Shown: positions 42,520 to 51,989, counted from the stretch's first letter. The stretch is DNA of 64,000 nucleotides from Sphingobium sp. AP50 (GCF_900109095.1 NZ_FNYZ01000020.1:40336-104335); one strand, 5' to 3'. Made by a program: numbers and translations. The notes: generated by a model not told the origin, from the letters alone.

Positions 42520-43479
42520 TCAGCCGTGACTCTTCCAACTATATGCCGTCCCTCCCTGCGCCTGTGCCGCTTGATAGGCGGCACGATAGGAACCGTTGCG
42601 GATGTCGTCGATCACGTCGAGGTGGCGAGGATTCCAGCCAAGTTCCGCAACTGTTCGCCGCGCGATTGACCGGCTGTTGACAGCGAGCGCGATATCTACC
42701 CAGAAGCTGCCCCAGAGCTCGCATGCGGCTTCATAGTCCAGGCTTTGCGTCTCGCATCCAACGACATCCGCAACCGCCTCGGCAATGCTGCGGAAATTCG
42801 CCTCTCCCGAGACCGTATGATAGAGCGCGCCAGGCGTTCCTCGCTCGACGGCAAGACGATAGCATTCAGCCAGGTCGTCGACATGCACGGCCGAATAGAG
42901 GTTCAATCCATATCCAAGATAGCAAGCCTTGCCCGTCTTCCTCGCTGACTCGAAAATCTGCGGAATCTGAATGCTTCCACCATGCCCATAGATGAGCGGC
43001 GGCCGAACGACATAGGTACGCAGTCCCTCCCCCGATGATTGACGCACCAGGTCTTCGGTCTGAATGCGAACCGCACGGTTTGGACGTGCGGGGAATGGGA
43101 AAGCATCATCCTCGGCGAAGGTTTCCTGGTTCCAGGAACCATCTTTCGATTCGATAGAAAGCACCCCGCTGCCCGACGTGAAGATGAGATGCTTGTCCGA
43201 ACCGTCGCGACAGGCCGCGACCAGTGCCTGCATGAGAGGCGCCTCATCATCAAAGGGGATCATGCCGGCCATGACGATCACGTCAAACGGCTTTACGAGT
43301 GCTGCAAGCCCGGTGAGATCGGCAACGTCTCCCCGTACTGCCGTAACGCCAGCGGCTTGTAGTACTGTTTCATTGGAACTATTGCGAGCGAGCCCGAAAA
43401 CATCGTGGCCCGCTGCCTTGAAAACACGTGCGACGGCCGACCCGACGAATCCGGTGGCGCCGATGATGAAAACTCTCAT
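42520..43479 (-). CDS. NAD-dependent epimerase/dehydratase (extended or atypical SDR)
   Basis: A 319-residue Rossmann protein: MRVFIIGATGFVGSAVARVF at the start, then the VIVMAGMIPFDD segment and the VRPPLIYGHGGS substrate region. The usual YxxxK is not obvious; NRAVRIQTEDLVR takes its place, as in atypical SDRs of the NmrA/isoflavone-reductase side, so the catalytic lysine should be viewed with care. ATG 43479 has GAGGGAGGG before it. It lies between a GST and an aldolase in the leftward cluster. Function: oxidoreductase or epimerase, substrate unknown. Confidence 0.83.
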   Translation of the reverse strand: MRVFIIGATGFVGSAVARVFKAAGHDVFGLARNSSNETVLQAAGVTAVRGDVADLTGLAALVKPFDVIVMAGMIPFDDEAPLMQALVAACRDGSDKHLIFTSGSGVLSIESKDGSWNQETFAEDDAFPFPARPNRAVRIQTEDLVRQSSGEGLRTYVVRPPLIYGHGGSIQIPQIFESARKTGKACYLGYGLNLYSAVHVDDLAECYRLAVERGTPGALYHTVSGEANFRSIAEAVADVVGCETQSLDYEAACELWGSFWVDIALAVNSRSIARRTVAELGWNPRHLDVIDDIRNGSYRAAYQAAQAQGGTAYSWKSHG

Positions 43480-43638
43480 GATCCCTCCCTCATTGCGACA
43501 GATCGCATTCTGGGCATGGCTTTTAGCGTGAATGAGTGCGCCAGAGCAGTTTTGAGGTTTGATCAAAGTGAGCAAGACATGCGCCGACCGACCGTCAACC
43601 TCGCCCCTGGCGCCTGTCGCGATGCGCCTTGCGACCGG

Positions 43639-44343
43639 TCAACGGACTTTAGTGGCCGCAGCTCCGTAATCATCGGCAAGATTGTAATAGGGCTGCTCAT
43701 ACACTGCGAGCATGTCGGATGAGACGTTGTCGAGACCGATCCGCTTTGCGCGCCCTACCGCTGGACGATCCGACATCTTCCTGAACCAATTGCCGACATG
43801 CGGAAAGTCCTCGAACGACTGTCCATGCATGCGATGATAGAATACCCATCCCCAGCAGGCCATGTCCGCGATGCCGTATTCCCCTGCGAGCCATTCGACA
43901 TCGCCAAGCCTGCGATCCAAGACCCCATAGAGACGAGCCGCCTCCTTTGTGAATCGGTCGCTGGCGTGCTCGTTGCCTGACGGAGCATATCGGCGAAAAT
44001 AATGAGCCTGTCCGGCGATTGGGCCAAGGGCGGACATCTGCCAGAACAGCCATTCCAGCGCGACCGCCCGATCGAAGCCAGTTGATGCCAGAAAGCGCCC
44101 GCTCTTTTCGGCCAGGTAGAGAAGGATCGCTCCCGATTCAAAGATCGGAAGAGGCCCTCCTGGCGCTTCGACATCGACAATAGCCGGAACCCGGCCATTG
44201 GGATTGATTTTCTGGAATTCGGGCGAAAACTGTTCGGACTGGTGGATATTGACGAGCTTGAGTTCGTAGGGGAGCCCGCACTCCTCCAGCATGATCGCCA
44301 CTTTCCAGGTGTTGGGCGTTGGATGGTAATAGAGTTCGATCAT
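43639..44343 (-). CDS. Glutathione S-transferase, Nu-type (YfcG-like)
   Basis: A 234-residue GST. The N-terminal thioredoxin-like domain reads LYYHPTPNTWKVAIMLEE, with the T-P-N of Nu-class enzymes replacing a catalytic Tyr, Ser or Cys, then NPNGRVPAIVD and the glutathione gamma-Glu motif FESGAILLYLAEK. The C-terminal helical domain contains ADMACWGW. Nu-class GSTs act as disulfide reductases, and one Novosphingobium member takes part in glutathione removal during beta-aryl ether breakdown. A similar role here is possible but only inferred. Confidence 0.9.
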   Translation of the reverse strand: MIELYYHPTPNTWKVAIMLEECGLPYELKLVNIHQSEQFSPEFQKINPNGRVPAIVDVEAPGGPLPIFESGAILLYLAEKSGRFLASTGFDRAVALEWLFWQMSALGPIAGQAHYFRRYAPSGNEHASDRFTKEAARLYGVLDRRLGDVEWLAGEYGIADMACWGWVFYHRMHGQSFEDFPHVGNWFRKMSDRPAVGRAKRIGLDNVSSDMLAVYEQPYYNLADDYGAAATKVR

Positions 44344-44468
44344 GTGCTTCGATCCGTTTTGGCTTGATAGGATTGTCTTCGTGGAGCTGCAGTCGCTTGG
44401 TCAGGGCGACTTATGCGGGCAATGGCGGCTTTCCCGGCCGCTCTGACTACGGCTCCCCACTATCGGCG

Positions 44469-45221
44469 TCACGCTACCGTCCCGCCATCCACGACAAGGC
44501 TCTGACCGGTCACCATCCGTGCCCGATCGCTGCCAAGGAAGACCACCATTTCAGCGATTTCCACGGGCTCGACCATCCGGCCAAGCTTAGCCATCGCCGA
44601 TACCTGCTCGTAAAACAGCGTTGTGTCCCCACCCCCGGTCGCCGCTTCGGCAGAGCGTGCCATCATGCGGCTGTTCACAGAGCCAGGGTGGACGGTGTTG
44701 CATCGTATCCCACGCACCGCACAGTCGGTGGCGATAGAGCGCATCATACCCGCGACGGCCGCCTTGCTGGCAGAATAGGCTGCATTGCCCGGAAGCCCCA
44801 TCAGCGAAGCGATCGACGCGGTAATGACGATACTGCCGCCGTCCCGCATGATCGGCACAAAGTGCTTCGCCATCAGGAACACGCCCTTGACGTTGACGGC
44901 CATGACCCGGTCGAAAAGTGCCTCGTCAAGGTCGATAAAGGGCGCATGGGGCTGCTCTATGCCCGCGTTGAGGAAAAGCAGGTCAATCATGCCCATCCGT
45001 TCCTGCACCGCCGCCGCGGCTGCCGCGACATCGGCGCTCGACGTCACGTCCAGGCGGTAGTGCAAAAGGCTGGCGTGCTCTGCAGCAGCAGCGGCAATCG
45101 CGTTTTCGTCGATGTCGAGAAGCATGACGGATGCCCCTTCTTCAACGCAGCGACGCGCGGTGGCGCCGCCGATATCACCGGCGGCGCCAGTGATGACGAC
45201 CCTCTTGCCTTCAAGCTCCAA
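44469..45221 (-). CDS. Short-chain dehydrogenase/reductase (classical SDR)
   Basis: A 250-residue SDR: cofactor loop VVITGAAGDIGGATA, acidic LLDIDEN after strand 2 (NAD preference), LFLNAGIEQ in place of NNAG, and the catalytic YSASKAAVAG after VITASIASL. It would oxidise a hydroxyl or reduce a ketone. It lies between an esterase gene (35 nt upstream) and a GST gene, the same enzyme order expected if an alcohol freed by the esterase is oxidised and then conjugated. That pathway is inferred. Confidence 0.93.
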   Translation of the reverse strand: MELEGKRVVITGAAGDIGGATARRCVEEGASVMLLDIDENAIAAAAAEHASLLHYRLDVTSSADVAAAAAAVQERMGMIDLLFLNAGIEQPHAPFIDLDEALFDRVMAVNVKGVFLMAKHFVPIMRDGGSIVITASIASLMGLPGNAAYSASKAAVAGMMRSIATDCAVRGIRCNTVHPGSVNSRMMARSAEAATGGGDTTLFYEQVSAMAKLGRMVEPVEIAEMVVFLGSDRARMVTGQSLVVDGGTVA

Positions 45222-45256
45222 TGCTATTCTCCGTCCGGTTGGTCATTAGGATGCAG

Positions 45257-46225
45257 CTACGCCGTCCGGCCCGGACTCGTCCCGCTGCTTGGGTCCAGCG
45301 CGAGCATGCGTCGGATGGCATCGAAAAGGTCGCGCTCGAAACGAACGGAAGGGTCCCCGGGCAGTCTGTCGAAACCGTGAAAACATCCCGGATACGTCCG
45401 CAGTTCGACTGAAACGCCAGCGCGGAGGAGATGCTGGGCATAGGCTAGGCATTCGTCCACGAAGAGATCCAGCGTCCCGACGCCGATGAAAGCAGGAGGC
45501 AGGGCAGAGAAATCACGCGCAAGCGATGGCGAAAAATGACCCAGTTGTTCCGCCTCCACCTCTTGATGGCCACGCATGGCGCCCCAGCCGAACTGGTTCA
45601 TGGCGCGGGTCCACAAAAATGCGCCCGTAAAGGGATTTGGACACGGCTCCTGCGGACTTCCGGTCCGGCAATCCAGCATGGGATACATTAGAAGCTGAGC
45701 GCTGGGCTGGGGACCACCGCGATCACGTGCCAGCAGGCACAGCGCCGCAGCCAAACCGCCGCCACCGCTATCTCCCATGACGGCAATGCGTCCAGGATCG
45801 ACATTCAGCATCGCAGCCTGCTCGAACAGCCAGCAAAGACCGCTATAGCAATCTTCCAGCGGCCCGGGGAACGGCGCCTCGGGCGCCAGCCTGTAGTCGA
45901 CATTGGCAATGACGACACCAAACTCGTTGGCGAGGCGCGCGCAATAGCCGTTCATCATGGCGGCGTTACCCATGACGAAACCGCCACTGTGAATATAGAG
46001 AATGGCCGCGCGCGCGGTTTCCGATGAGACTGCCGGCTCGAAAAGGATCACTGGCGCCTCATCGATGGTGCGCGGCGGGATCGCAGGATCATCGGCAAGA
46101 GGGAGAAGATCGAGGAACATGTCGACCATTGCGCTGCGCGCGCTAAGCAGCCCATCGCCTGACAATTGAAGCATGGGGATTTGCTGCACTATCTCGCGAT
46201 AGTCAGCTTCAACCAAATTGGTCAT
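45257..46225 (-). CDS. Alpha/beta hydrolase, HSL-type esterase
   Basis: A 322-residue esterase: oxyanion motif YIHSGGFVMG (HSGG in place of the usual HGGG), nucleophile elbow MGDSGGGGLAA, acid region VGTLDLFVDE, and His in PGCFHGFDRL. Unlike the related gene at 40643 it has no export signal, so the pair could work on the two sides of the inner membrane. The frame opens at 46255; ATG 46225 was chosen, with GGGAGAGGG lying about 20 nt upstream, and a TTG at 46237 is an alternative. It is the first gene of the leftward cluster and is divergent from receptor 4. Confidence 0.88.
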   Translation of the reverse strand: MTNLVEADYREIVQQIPMLQLSGDGLLSARSAMVDMFLDLLPLADDPAIPPRTIDEAPVILFEPAVSSETARAAILYIHSGGFVMGNAAMMNGYCARLANEFGVVIANVDYRLAPEAPFPGPLEDCYSGLCWLFEQAAMLNVDPGRIAVMGDSGGGGLAAALCLLARDRGGPQPSAQLLMYPMLDCRTGSPQEPCPNPFTGAFLWTRAMNQFGWGAMRGHQEVEAEQLGHFSPSLARDFSALPPAFIGVGTLDLFVDECLAYAQHLLRAGVSVELRTYPGCFHGFDRLPGDPSVRFERDLFDAIRRMLALDPSSGTSPGRTA

Positions 46226-46600
46226 CGCCGTGGTCAAGCTGCCCTCTCCCTTCATCTGTGCGCATGCGGCTTACACCGCCTAAGAGTGCTCCTGACAGGT
46301 CACGATAACAGGCACAGACCAGCCAGCGCAGATCAACGATGTGTTGAGAAACGCGCATTTCATCGCTTTTTGGATCGTAGAACCGACAGGGCCGATCCCT
46401 TCACGCCTACCATGAGCGCCGCCGGAGCGCGCCCTCTCCGCAATGCTCCATTTGTTAAAGCAAACCCTATTTCGAGAACATCAACGCGGGCGAATGAGAT
46501 GACAAGTCAGGTTATCGAGAAAGCGTGGCATTCCCATCGCGCAACCGAGGTCGAAGCGCCGTCCATAATAAAATATGATATCACCTGGGAGGGGAACTCG
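46226..46600. promoter_or_regulatory. Divergent intergenic region, esterase cluster and receptor 4
   Basis: 375 bp between the leftward cluster and receptor 4. The receptor's frame stays open through it, but no start with a ribosome site precedes 46601. It must hold both promoters; an imperfect TTTG-TTAAAG-CAAA dyad at 46451-46464 was noticed, without further support. No regulator gene adjoins it, unlike the other three receptors. Confidence 0.45.
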
Positions 46601-48820
46601 ATGTATAAGCGGCATGAAAAGCACCTGACTAGCACGACCGGGTTTTTGACAATCACTACATTCGCAATCGCTTTTCTGGCCACGTCAGCCAGAGCCGAGG
46701 ATCAGGCAACAGAACCCGCGACTGGCGGTGTGCAAGACATTATCGTCACTGCGCAGAAGCGTGCCCAAAATCTTCAGGACGTTCCAGTCGCCGTGAGCGC
46801 ATTTAACGATGCGGCGCTGGAGCAGCGCGGCATCAAGGATGTTCGGGAACTCACCAGGGTCACGCCGGGCCTTCAAGTGGCGCAGGGAACAGGCGTAGCC
46901 CTTCCCTTTTTGCGAGGTATCGGCAGCAATGCCTCTGCTGCCGGCAACGAGTCCAGTGTCGCCGTCTATGCCGACGGCGTTTACTATACGCGGCTGCCAT
47001 TGGGTTTTCTCTCGCTCAGCAACATAGAGCGCGTCGAAGTTCTGAAAGGGCCGCAAGGCACGTTGTTCGGACGCAACTCATCGGGTGGCGTCATCAACAT
47101 CGTGACACCAGACCCCTCGTTCGACTTTTCGGGCCATGCCAGCCTGGGCTATGGCAACTACCAGACCTTCCAGGGCGATCTCTACGTGACGGGCGGCCTG
47201 TCGGACACCGTCGCAATGGACCTCACGGTCGGCGGCACCAATCAGGCTGATGGCTGGGGCACCAACATCGCCACCGGCAACAAAACCGGCTTCCAGAACA
47301 ATTTCACCGTGCGCTCCAAATTGCTGTGGGAACCGAGCAGCAGCACCAAGATCGTCCTTACGGGCTATTACTCGCTGTCCAGGGTCAGCACGCAAGGCAA
47401 CATCATGAAGGGATATACGGGCGGCACGAGCCTGCCGCCCTACGTGGTTCTCCCACCCCTGCCCGGCTTCTATGACACGAGAGACGGTATCGATGGTCGC
47501 AATATAACCAAGGGCAAAGGTGGCTCTTTGCGGATTGAGCAAGATCTTGGCATAGGAACCCTCACCAGCACCACGGCCTACACGAGCGAGCGCGAGAGGC
47601 AGCCTGGCGTTTCGGATCTCACGCCGCAAGGCGATGGCAGATTTACACTCTACATCGGCGTGAAACAGTTCACGCAGGAACTGCAGCTTGCTGGCAAGAA
47701 GGGGGCGATCACCTACGTCGCCGGCCTGTTCTATTATAACGCTCTGAGCGAATATGATCCATCCGATTTCAGTGGCCCGCTCTTTTCGGGTCCCGGTTAC
47801 AATGGGGTGCAAATCTTTGCCAAACAGCGAGCAAAATCTTACGCTGGCTACGGCCAAGCGACTTTAGAGGTCGTGCCGGGACTGAGCCTGACGGGTGGGC
47901 TGCGCTATACCCATGAAAGCACATCAGGCGAGGGACGAACGGCCCTGATCAACGATGGAACCGAGATCGCCAGCTTCCCGGTCGCTCCGGACACGACGAA
48001 GCTGAACAAGCTGACGTACCGCGCTGCAATAGACTACAAGTTTACACCCGACATTCTTGGCTATGCGTCCTATAGTCGCGGCTATAAGTCAGGCGGATAT
48101 AATCTTATCCCCTTTACAGCGCCCGCACAGCGGCCAGAGACGGTAGATGCCTTTGAAGCGGGTTTCAAAACCTCGCTTTTCGATCGCCACCTGCGACTGA
48201 ACGGGGCCGCCTTCTACTACAGGGTTGCAGATCCACAGGTACAGTTGATCAGGTCAGGTTCCATCATTCTGTCGAATGCCGACAGCGCGCGTATCAAGGG
48301 CTTTGAACTGGAAGCCGAGGCTGCACTGACGTCACATTTCAGCGCGCATGGCGGTTTCACCTATCTTGATGCTACCTACAAATCATACAAAAACGCCCCC
48401 TCGGCGCCGCCAAACCCCAACACCGATCCGGCGCTCGGCTATGTTGGCGGCACCATTCCCGCCATTTCGATCGATGCCAGCGGCAATCAGCTTCCGCTTT
48501 CGGCGAAATATGTTTTCAACGTCGGTGCGAGCTATACCGTGGATACCGGGCGAGGCGATGCTCAATTCTCGGTCGACTACTACCGTACATCGCGGCTGTA
48601 TTTTGAACCCGACAATCTCCTGAAGCAGGATGGATACGGTCTGCTGAGCGCGCAGTTGAAATACTCGCCGACGCAGAACACCAGTATCCGTTTCTGGGGG
48701 AAAAATCTGCTCGACAAGAAATATGTCTCGCTTGGCGTCAGCTATGCTGGCCCGGCAGGATATCCCTATCTGCCGGGCGCGCCCCGCACCTATGGCGTGA
48801 CAGCAGAGATCAAGTTCTAA
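46601..48820 (+). CDS. TonB-dependent receptor 4
   Basis: A 739-residue outer-membrane transporter. Signal peptide FAIAFLATSARAE, plug start DIIVTAQKRAQNLQDVPVAV, box IERVEVLKGPQGTLFGRN, terminal YGVTAEIKF. ATG 46601 follows GGGAGGGGAA; the earlier open frame is not coding. It is divergent from the esterase-SDR-GST-aldolase cluster and is followed by a perfect hairpin and then a second GST gene. Its ligand is probably the compound processed by that cluster. Confidence 0.95.
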   Translation: MYKRHEKHLTSTTGFLTITTFAIAFLATSARAEDQATEPATGGVQDIIVTAQKRAQNLQDVPVAVSAFNDAALEQRGIKDVRELTRVTPGLQVAQGTGVALPFLRGIGSNASAAGNESSVAVYADGVYYTRLPLGFLSLSNIERVEVLKGPQGTLFGRNSSGGVINIVTPDPSFDFSGHASLGYGNYQTFQGDLYVTGGLSDTVAMDLTVGGTNQADGWGTNIATGNKTGFQNNFTVRSKLLWEPSSSTKIVLTGYYSLSRVSTQGNIMKGYTGGTSLPPYVVLPPLPGFYDTRDGIDGRNITKGKGGSLRIEQDLGIGTLTSTTAYTSERERQPGVSDLTPQGDGRFTLYIGVKQFTQELQLAGKKGAITYVAGLFYYNALSEYDPSDFSGPLFSGPGYNGVQIFAKQRAKSYAGYGQATLEVVPGLSLTGGLRYTHESTSGEGRTALINDGTEIASFPVAPDTTKLNKLTYRAAIDYKFTPDILGYASYSRGYKSGGYNLIPFTAPAQRPETVDAFEAGFKTSLFDRHLRLNGAAFYYRVADPQVQLIRSGSIILSNADSARIKGFELEAEAALTSHFSAHGGFTYLDATYKSYKNAPSAPPNPNTDPALGYVGGTIPAISIDASGNQLPLSAKYVFNVGASYTVDTGRGDAQFSVDYYRTSRLYFEPDNLLKQDGYGLLSAQLKYSPTQNTSIRFWGKNLLDKKYVSLGVSYAGPAGYPYLPGAPRTYGVTAEIKF

Positions 48821-48830
48821 TGTCTTACAG

Positions 48831-48862
48831 GGTCCGACCGGCTCACAAGATCCGGTCGGACC
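48831..48862 (+). terminator. Perfect 11-bp hairpin after receptor 4
   Basis: GGTCCGACCGG and CCGGTCGGACC are exact complementary arms with a 10-nt loop, starting 10 nt after the receptor stop. The following sequence (ATCACTTTCCTT) has only a weak T-run, so termination may be partial and the GST gene downstream may be read at a lower level. Confidence 0.6.
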
Positions 48863-48896
48863 ATCACTTTCCTTGAACGCTTCTGGAGATAGATAT

Positions 48897-49568
48897 ATGC
48901 TGCGCTTCTACTTTCATCATACGCCTAACCCGATGAAGGTAGGCCTACTCCTTGAAGAGCTCGGCCTTGAATATGAGACCATCGCTATCGATATTCTGAA
49001 AGGCGATCAGCACGATCCCGCGTTTCGCGCCTTGAATCCCAACGGGAAGGTTCCGGTCATCGTCGATGGCGCGGTGACGGTTTTCGATTCCAACGCGATC
49101 CTGCTTTATCTTGCGGAAAAACACGGTCATTTTCTGCCGGCAGATGAAAAGGAGCGCGGCGCGGCGCTGTCATGGCTCTTCTTCGTGGCGACCGGCCTGT
49201 CGCCCTTTTCCGGCCAGGCCGTCCATTTCCTGCGCCATGCACCCGAGACCCTGCCCTATGCGCAGAACCGCTATCTGAAGGAGACGCAGCGGCACTATCA
49301 GGTGATCGAGGATCATCTGTCCACGAACCCATATCTGGCGGGCAGCGAGTACAGCATCGCCGATATGGCATTTTGGGGATGGGCCAATATGGCGCCCATC
49401 ATTTTTGGCGAAGAAGGACTTGCCGCTTATCCTCGTGCAGCAAAGCTGCACGCTGAGATCAGCGCGCGGCCGGCTGCTGAGCGCGCGAACCTCATCCAGA
49501 ATCGTTTCCAGATGAAGACCGGATTCGACGCGGAAACCCATCGGGTGATGTTTCCTCAAAATCACTGA
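48897..49568 (+). CDS. Glutathione S-transferase, Nu-type
   Basis: A 223-residue GST related to the one at 43639: FYFHHTPNPMKVGLLLEE with the same T-P-N active-site pattern, NPNGKVPVIVDG, and the glutathione motif FDSNAILLYLAEKHG. The C-terminal helical part includes IADMAFWGWANM. ATG 48897 has GGAGATAG upstream; an ATG eight codons earlier is in frame. The two GSTs flank receptor 4, so they may act on related intermediates of one substrate. Disulfide reduction or glutathione lyase activity are both possible. Confidence 0.9.
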   Translation: MLRFYFHHTPNPMKVGLLLEELGLEYETIAIDILKGDQHDPAFRALNPNGKVPVIVDGAVTVFDSNAILLYLAEKHGHFLPADEKERGAALSWLFFVATGLSPFSGQAVHFLRHAPETLPYAQNRYLKETQRHYQVIEDHLSTNPYLAGSEYSIADMAFWGWANMAPIIFGEEGLAAYPRAAKLHAEISARPAAERANLIQNRFQMKTGFDAETHRVMFPQNH

Positions 49569-49576
49569 GCGCGGTG

Positions 49577-51343
49577 ATGGTGATACCAAGCAGATGGCTC
49601 TGGCAGGATCCCGGTTTGCTGGGTCAGCAGGCTGTAGCGCCGCCCGCGGCTGACCGCTCACTCGTTTCCGAGATGCGGGACGTCGTCGGCCGGCGCCATG
49701 TCCTGACAGGAACTGCGGCTACGCAGCGCTTCTCCAAGGGCTACCGCTTTGGTGAAGGGCCTGTGCTGGCCGTGGTACGCCCGGGCACCCTCCTCGAACA
49801 GTGGCGGATTCTTCAACTTTGCGTCGCGGCCAACGTCATCATTATAGCGCAGGCCGCAAATACCGGCCTGACCGGAGGCTCCACACCCTTCGGGAACTAT
49901 GATCGCGACGTCATCATCGTTAACACCGGCCGCCTGCGCGGCGTTCATCTTCTGCGCGGGGGCAATCAGGTCCTTTGCCTTCCTGGCACCACGCTCCACG
50001 AACTGGAGCAGAGGCTCAAACCTCTCGGGCGCGAGCCACATTCCGTGATCGGATCGTCCTGCCTCGGCGCGACGGTCGTTGGGGGCATCTGCAACAATTC
50101 AGGCGGAGCGCTGGTCCGCCGCGGCCCTGCCTACACGCAGTTCGCCTTATATGCGCAAGTTGGTGCTGATGGCGCTTTGCGCTTGGTCAATCATCTCGGC
50201 ATAGAATTAGGTCGACGACCGGAGGAGATTCTGGACCGCTTGGACCGGGGGAGTTTCACGGACGCCGACGTTGCAACGGTCGAAGGACTTTCGGCGTCCG
50301 ACGGGGGCTATCCCGATCATGTTCGGCAAATCAACGAAGGGACGCCCGCCCGTTTCAACGCGGCCCCCCTCCGCCTGTTCGAGGCGGCCGGTAGCGCTGG
50401 AAAGCTTGTGCTCTTCGCCGTTCGGCTAGACAGCTTTCCAGCGGACGAGCAAACTGCGACCTTCTACCTCGGCACGAACGATCCTGCGATATTTACCAAG
50501 CTGCGCCGTCATATTTTGAGCGGCTTCTCCCATCTCCCGGTCTCAGGGGAATATGTGCACCGGGACGCCTTCGACATCGCGGCGAAATATGGCAAGGACC
50601 TGTTTCTCGCGATAAAATATCTGGGTACGGAGAGGCTTCCGGCCTTGTTTGCGATGAAAGCGCGGCTCGACAATTGGGCTGATCGGCTTCCACTGCTGCC
50701 GCGCAATTTCAGCGATCACCTGCTTCAATGGTGCAGCCATTTGTGGGGCAAGCATCTTCCCTCACGGCTGCTCCATTATCGCGATCATTATGAGCATCAC
50801 CTCATTCTGAAGATGGCGGACGGCGGCATAGAGGAAGCGCGCGCTTATCTCGCATCCCTCTTTCCATCTGCCACCGGCGACTTCGTCGAATGCAGTCCAT
50901 CGGAAGCTGCAGACGCCTTTCGTCATCGGTTTGCGGTGGCCGGTGCGGCGGTCCGGTATCGCGCCATGCATTCCGATCGCGTGGAAAACATCGTGGCGAT
51001 CGATTTCGCACTGCGCCGCAATGACCTAGATTGGGTCGAGCAACTGCCCGAATCCATATCGCAATCCATCCTGTACCGCCTCTATTACGGGCACTTCTTC
51101 TGCCACGTATTTCATCATGATTATGTCATAGCCAAAGGCGACGACCCGATCGAAATAGAAGAAAAGATGTTGGCGCTACTTGATCAGCGCGGCGCGGAAT
51201 ATCCAGCGGAACATAATGTTGGCCATGTCTATCATGCCAAGAAGCCTCTCGCCCAACATTACGCAGCGCTCGACCCCCTCAACATTTTCAATCCGGGTAT
51301 AGGGCACACTGATCGCAATGGCAGACCTCCTGCAATCAAGTAG
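49577..51343 (+). CDS. dld: FAD-linked D-lactate dehydrogenase (quinone-dependent)
   Basis: A 588-residue respiratory flavoprotein close in length to E. coli Dld (571). The PCMH FAD domain shows IIAQAANTGLTGGSTPFG and SSCLGATVVGGICNNSGGA; the C-terminal half has the membrane-binding and substrate regions of Dld, ending GVGHVYHAKKPLAQHYAALD-like with NIFNPGIG. It oxidises D-lactate to pyruvate and reduces quinone at the inner membrane. The start is ATG 49577, with a GTG at 49574 also possible and no strong ribosome site. A VOC protein and a glutathione reductase lie close by, which would fit glutathione-dependent methylglyoxal disposal, though these genes may be unrelated. Confidence 0.92.
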   Translation: MVIPSRWLWQDPGLLGQQAVAPPAADRSLVSEMRDVVGRRHVLTGTAATQRFSKGYRFGEGPVLAVVRPGTLLEQWRILQLCVAANVIIIAQAANTGLTGGSTPFGNYDRDVIIVNTGRLRGVHLLRGGNQVLCLPGTTLHELEQRLKPLGREPHSVIGSSCLGATVVGGICNNSGGALVRRGPAYTQFALYAQVGADGALRLVNHLGIELGRRPEEILDRLDRGSFTDADVATVEGLSASDGGYPDHVRQINEGTPARFNAAPLRLFEAAGSAGKLVLFAVRLDSFPADEQTATFYLGTNDPAIFTKLRRHILSGFSHLPVSGEYVHRDAFDIAAKYGKDLFLAIKYLGTERLPALFAMKARLDNWADRLPLLPRNFSDHLLQWCSHLWGKHLPSRLLHYRDHYEHHLILKMADGGIEEARAYLASLFPSATGDFVECSPSEAADAFRHRFAVAGAAVRYRAMHSDRVENIVAIDFALRRNDLDWVEQLPESISQSILYRLYYGHFFCHVFHHDYVIAKGDDPIEIEEKMLALLDQRGAEYPAEHNVGHVYHAKKPLAQHYAALDPLNIFNPGIGHTDRNGRPPAIK

Positions 51344-51521
51344 CGGGACCTGTAGGACTGGCTGCACTTGGTGTGCCAGAGAAGGTGTAGATTTGCGCCC
51401 TCGCATATCCCGATGATCAATCCGCCATAGGGAATGCCACAATAAGCAATCCGGAAAGGTCGCCATTGCGCTACTTGGAATGGCATTCTGCGTCTGGCGA
51501 CGCCATCGCGGAGAAAAACAG

Positions 51522-51989
51522 GTGCGATCCGGATCAGGGAAAACTTTAGAAGGCGGCAACGACGCAAACTTTTCTCGTTTTTGCAACATTGCTCTGAAGA
51601 CACTGACGCCAGTCATGGTGATCGGCCTCGCATGGCTGAATGGTGCAGCCGCCCATGGCCAGGGATTGGTTGTCCCGAAAGGCGTCCCGCCGAGCGGCGA
51701 GAAGCTGTTCGGCCAGCAATGCGGCGCCTGCCATTCTACTATAGCGGGAGAGGCGCGTGTAGGTCCGTCATTGGCCGGTATTATGGGGCGAACGGCAGGG
51801 AAGTCGCCGGGGTTCACTTACTCCCGGACGCTCCGTGCGTCCCAGATCAGGTGGAACGAGAAAACGCTCAACCTCTGGCTCGCCGACAGCAATGCTGAAA
51901 TCCCAGGCAGCATCATGAACTATCGCCAATCGGATCCGGCCAAGCGCCTGGCGATCATCGCCTATCTCAAAAAGCTGAGCGCCAAATGA
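51522..51989 (+). CDS. Small class I cytochrome c
   Basis: A single-heme cytochrome of about 155 residues. The heme motif is CGACH in GEKLFGQQCGACHSTIAG, and IMNYRQSDPAKRLAIIAYLK near the end supplies the heme-ligand Met region in the usual order. A hydrophobic signal (MVIGLAWLNGAAAHGQG) exports it. The start is uncertain: GTG 51522 has GGAG 8 nt upstream, and an ATG at 51480 is in frame. It lies 480 nt before a Tat subunit/GMC dehydrogenase pair and may be its electron acceptor, as in three-subunit FAD glucose dehydrogenases. Confidence 0.85.
   Translation: MRSGSGKTLEGGNDANFSRFCNIALKTLTPVMVIGLAWLNGAAAHGQGLVVPKGVPPSGEKLFGQQCGACHSTIAGEARVGPSLAGIMGRTAGKSPGFTYSRTLRASQIRWNEKTLNLWLADSNAEIPGSIMNYRQSDPAKRLAIIAYLKKLSAK

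Noticed and set aside
46451..46464. TTTG-TTAAAG-CAAA dyad as a further XRE-cupin operator.
   Set aside because: Arms and spacing differ from the four CTTGC-N6-GCAAG sites.
46166..46600. In-frame upstream extension of receptor 4.
   Set aside because: It overlaps the esterase start and the divergent promoter region; the signal peptide begins at 46601 after a strong ribosome site.
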